In this document: positions 61,062 through 64,000 of the stretch, piece by piece | How the letters are laid out: the number at the start of each line of letters is the position of its first letter | How positions within the stretch are numbered: position 1 is the first letter of the stretch | Assembly: GCA_007449985.2 (NCBI GenBank) | Contig: VIIQ02000039.1 | Location: 310,001 to 374,000 of the forward strand | Direction of reading: 5' to 3' | DNA: 64,000 nucleotides | From: Desmodesmus armatus | Lineage: Eukaryota; Chlorophyta; Chlorophyceae; Sphaeropleales; Scenedesmaceae | The notes under the pieces: model-generated | What the model was told of the DNA's origin: nothing | The model's input: only the letters and a program-made list of their open reading frames with translations | The model's database searches: none | Made by a program: the position numbers and the translations under genes

Positions 61062-64000
61062 ATGCGTGATGGCAAGCTTTGGTCTGTCTCCAGCAGCAGA
61101 CAGGCACATGATGCAGGCAGCCTGGCTGACCTGGAGGCCTGCAAATTGCCGCTGGAGGCGTCAGCAGCACCGCTGACAGACGATCGGCATGCAGGCCATG
61201 CTGCCAGCTTTTTTGGTGACATCACCAGACAGATACACGTTGACATAGCTGTGCCTCAAGCAGGCACATGCAAGGCTCCTGTCGCAGTGCAGCCACAGCA
61301 GCACCTACACCAACAGGTTGAGGGTACATCAGCAGGGGACCAACGATTGGTCCGCCTCAGCACAGACAGCAATGACACATCAGCAATGCAGGATGCACAG
61401 CAGCTGCTGCAAGCAGGGGCAGCAGCGGCTGCAAGTCCGAGACAGCCTAACATGGGTTCCTATGATCACACCAGCACGCAGCTGCCGAGCGCTGCCGCCG
61501 CAGCAGCCGGCACAATCCCTGCACCAGACACAGACCTAGCCTGGGCACAGCCTATGGCTGGGTCGATGGTGCCAGCAGATAATGTTCAGCCAATGGCTGG
61601 GTCCGTATGGCCTCAGGCTGGTTCCTATTGTGGCCCTGCAGGACAAAACGGCGCACAGATGTTGCAGCATCAGGGCGAGCACCATGCAGTCGCGCACATC
61701 TTCCCAGGCCCGATCGCTGCCAAAGCAGCAGCGTCACCTACAGTGCCGCCGTCTGCAGCAAGCTCTTCTGTGGACAACATGCCCCAGCACCGGGCTACGT
61801 TGCCGCGATCAGCTGGTGCTGCTGCATCAGACAGCGCTGGCAGTGCAGCGGCAGCAGTGGCAGCAGCGGCAGCAGCACTGCAGGCGGCAGCGCAGGCACG
61901 ATCAGCTGGCAGGGGTGGGACAGGCAGTAGTCCTGCAGCAAGCCGTGCACCCAGCCAGTTTGCTTTGCTGGATAAGTTTTTGGCCAAGCAGCAGCTGTCG
62001 CAGGTGAGTCTGATGATGGGGTATGCCCAGGCCCACACTGCTGCTGCTAGCTATGAAGCTGGAGCTTTCTACATAGCCAATCACTCTCTGCAAGCACTGT
62101 CACATACAGAAGCAATTGCAGGCTGCTGTGAGTTGTTGCCTGTTGCGCCTTGCTAGCGCCTGGCAGCCAGCTGCCACTGTTTGACATGTTTGTGCTGACA
62201 TTGTCATGGCTGCAGCAACAGCATGTCCTGCCACAGCAGCATGCAGCTGTGACAGGGCTCCTGATGCCTTATGTATGTGTGCGTATCTTGTGATTATCAA
62301 AGGCCCTGCTGCATATCGTCTGCTGTGCAGGTAGAGTTGCTTCTCACACCTACAAACGTGAACACAGTGTATGTACCCAGACCTGAATTGCTGGCCTTCA
62401 TTGCTATACAGCAGTGGGTGCAGCAGCACTTGGGCTTGCTTCTACCCCTACTGAATGGCAGCTTTGTGCTTGTGCACAGCAACAACCTCCATGAAAACCA
62501 AACAGCAGCAGGTGGGGTGCTGCGAGACTCGAGCCACATACAGGACGGTGGTGGCGGCGGCAGTAGCAGCACCATGCAGCACACGAACAGCCTGGCGGCT
62601 GCTGCAGCCATGGCAGCTGCCATCCCCTGGCGGCTGCGTCAGGTATCGGCTGTGGAGGTGGTGCCTGGTGGTGACCCTGCAGATGCAACAGTGGTGCTGG
62701 TGGGGGGTGACAGGGTTGCTGCTGGCCAAGTTGGGCCATTGCAGCAGGGCGATGGGCAAATGGACCAGCCTGCAGTCCTTCAGGATGTAGTGGACTACCA
62801 GGTATGATAAGTGCACACGTTCATGGTGGCCGCATGGGCTGCTGGCTGCTGTTTCTGCATTTCTCCAGTGCAGTACTGGCCTTAGTAGTGGCTGCCGTCT
62901 GCTGTAAGTCAGGTCAGGCGCCACCTGCGTAGATTGTGAGCGTGGGTACGTGACACATGTCTGCTGCTTCTGTTTTTGTTTGATGCTCGAGTCCCTTCTC
63001 CATCCATGCAGAACCTGTGCTGTGGGCTGTGGGGTGTCACGAACAGCAACGCCGACAATAACGGCAACCTTCTTGCGGTGTTGCTGCCGTGCTCGATCCC
63101 TCTCCATCTAGTATCCACTGCATGGCATGCAGTGCCTGTGCTGTAAGCTGGGAGGCCTGCAGGGACCAAGTGTCCCAGCCCTGACCTGTGCTGGCATGTC
63201 TTGTGCTCGACCTGCAAAGTCTGTGTGTGTATGCGCCTGCTTTTATTTGCTGCCCGCAGTACCTGTTCTGTGAGCTGGCGGCCCTGCAGGCACTGACTTT
63301 CCTGCCCTTGACCTGTGCTGGCATGCCGTTTGCGCAACTTGCAAAGTGTATGTGTGTGTGCCTGCTTTTGTTTGCTGCCTGCAGTACCTGTGCTGTGAGC
63401 TGGCGGCCCTGCAGGCAGCTGGCGTTCTCAGCAGCTTTAGGGTCCATGATGTGGCACATGTGGCGTGGCGCATGAAGCTCGCCACAGAACTGGAGACTGT
63501 GATTGAACAGCACAAACAGGTATGTTGCAGCAATCTGCATGGCTTGTGTGACAGCTGCACAGCGGTATGTCTTGCAGCGGCGGTCTTGCAGCAGCACCTG
63601 ATCTACTTGTCCCCGCATCCCTCAGCTCACTGCGGTGAGCTGGCTACGTTGTGCCGTGCCATGCCGTGGCAAGCTGTCTGGCGTCTGATGTAGACAAAAC
63701 TTGAGCCTCTGCCGGTGGCTTCAGAGCCACACGCTTATTCCAGCTTTGTTGGTGTCTTATATGTTGATGTTGTGTGTGCACTGCATCACTGTGGCACTCA
63801 GCAGCATGGTGTGTGCAGCTGCTGTCCGGTGGTTCAGTCGGCATTCAGCTGTGCTTTGTCTTGGTGGTCATGCTCTGGCACCATCTGAGCCTCATCGGCT
63901 CCACACGTCCTGTTTAGGCATTATCTAGACCTAGAAATAGTAATGTTGATTCCCAGGTGACCAACTGTGTGCATCATGCTGTGTGGTGCTGTGCAGGAGC
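61062..64000 (+). CDS. F7: member of the clustered family, 3' part beyond the window
   Basis: Unrecognised family. Exons in the window: 61062-62003, 62331-62801 and 63385-63519; exon 4 begins at 63997 (TGTGCAG|GAGC), so only its first four bases are present. All joins are phase 0. Exon 1 (314 codons from ATG) is Ala/Gln/Ser-rich and ends FALLDKFLAKQQLSQ. Block A (residues 315-471) has VELLLTPTN, IPWRLRQV, DPADATVVLVGGDRV. Block B (472-516) has YLCCELAALQAAG, RVHDVAHVAWRM. The block D, RS and C-terminal parts are outside the window. Intron 2 holds three upstream copies of the exon-3 start, each with an acceptor-like AG. Confidence 0.75.
62995..63384 (+). repeat. Three tandem upstream copies of the F7 exon-3 3' splice site and exon start
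   Basis: Copies begin after AG at 63012 (AACCTGTGCTGTGGGCTG), 63133 (TGCCTGTGCTGTAAGCTG) and 63260 (TACCTGTTCTGTGAGCTG), before the true exon at 63385 (TACCTGTGCTGTGAGCTG). Spacing is 121, 127 and 125 bp. The third copy is nearly intact for about 40 bp, and the upstream intron (GCCTGCTTTTRTTTGCTGCC) is copied with it. The period is not a multiple of three, so use of an upstream copy with read-through would shift the frame. Confidence 0.85.

Overview
The window looks like nuclear DNA of a chlorophyte green alga, probably of the Chlamydomonas/Volvox group. Genes are split by short to mid-sized GT-AG introns with 3' sites mostly reading (C)TGCAG. Proteins carry long Gln, Ala, Ser and Arg-Ser low-complexity tracts encoded by CAG/GCA-type repeats. 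TGTAA, the green-algal poly(A) signal, follows several stop codons. There is a MYND-finger gene with the algal-type finger, and the LINE fragments end in short microsatellites. The assignment rests on these traits only; no database was searched.

Layout. 1-1.74 kb: five tandem units that each form a long hairpin. 2.1-5.1 kb (+): a SEC62-like ER translocation gene missing its 5' end, with one exon start present in three copies. 6.3-64 kb: a cluster of seven paralogous multi-exon genes that I do not recognise from any named family, called here F1-F7. F1 (6.3-11.7 kb), F2 (12.6-16.5 kb) and F3 (25.0-32.1 kb) are on the minus strand. F4 (32.7-40.7 kb), F5 (41.5-45.0 kb), F6 (46.6-53.5 kb) and F7 (61.1 kb to the window edge) are on the plus strand. 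The cluster therefore diverges from a ~626-bp gap at 32.05-32.68 kb. 18.7-24.8 kb: a large imperfect palindrome holding two inverted tRNA-Gly(UCC) copies (one intact, one with a deleted base) and nested 5'-truncated LINE copies. 56.2-59.6 kb (+): a MYND zinc-finger gene with one in-frame TGA, lying between F6 and F7.

All F genes share one exon plan. Exon 1 is variable and ends in a short motif like LLDRYLLQQ. Exon 2 is block A (LLPTPTN ... IPWRLRQV ... DPADATVVLVGG). Exon 3 is block B (CCELA ... WRL, usually 45 codons). Exon 4 is block C (LPPxxWVxxQ, 27-42 codons). Exon 5 is a long last-but-one or last exon that starts with block D (LEL ... GQP ... LLQ ... AAWQxYVQ) and continues into Gln-rich and RS-dipeptide regions; some members add a C-terminal helical module or a CCCH finger. 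Almost all introns are phase 0. The RS tracts and the CCCH finger suggest nuclear RNA-binding or splicing-linked proteins, but that is inference.

A recurring oddity is tandem copying of a 3' splice site plus the start of its exon (SEC62, F6, F7), and of terminal coding sequence (F1, F5). Three F genes (F3, F4, F5) have a GC-AG intron after exon 1 or inside it.
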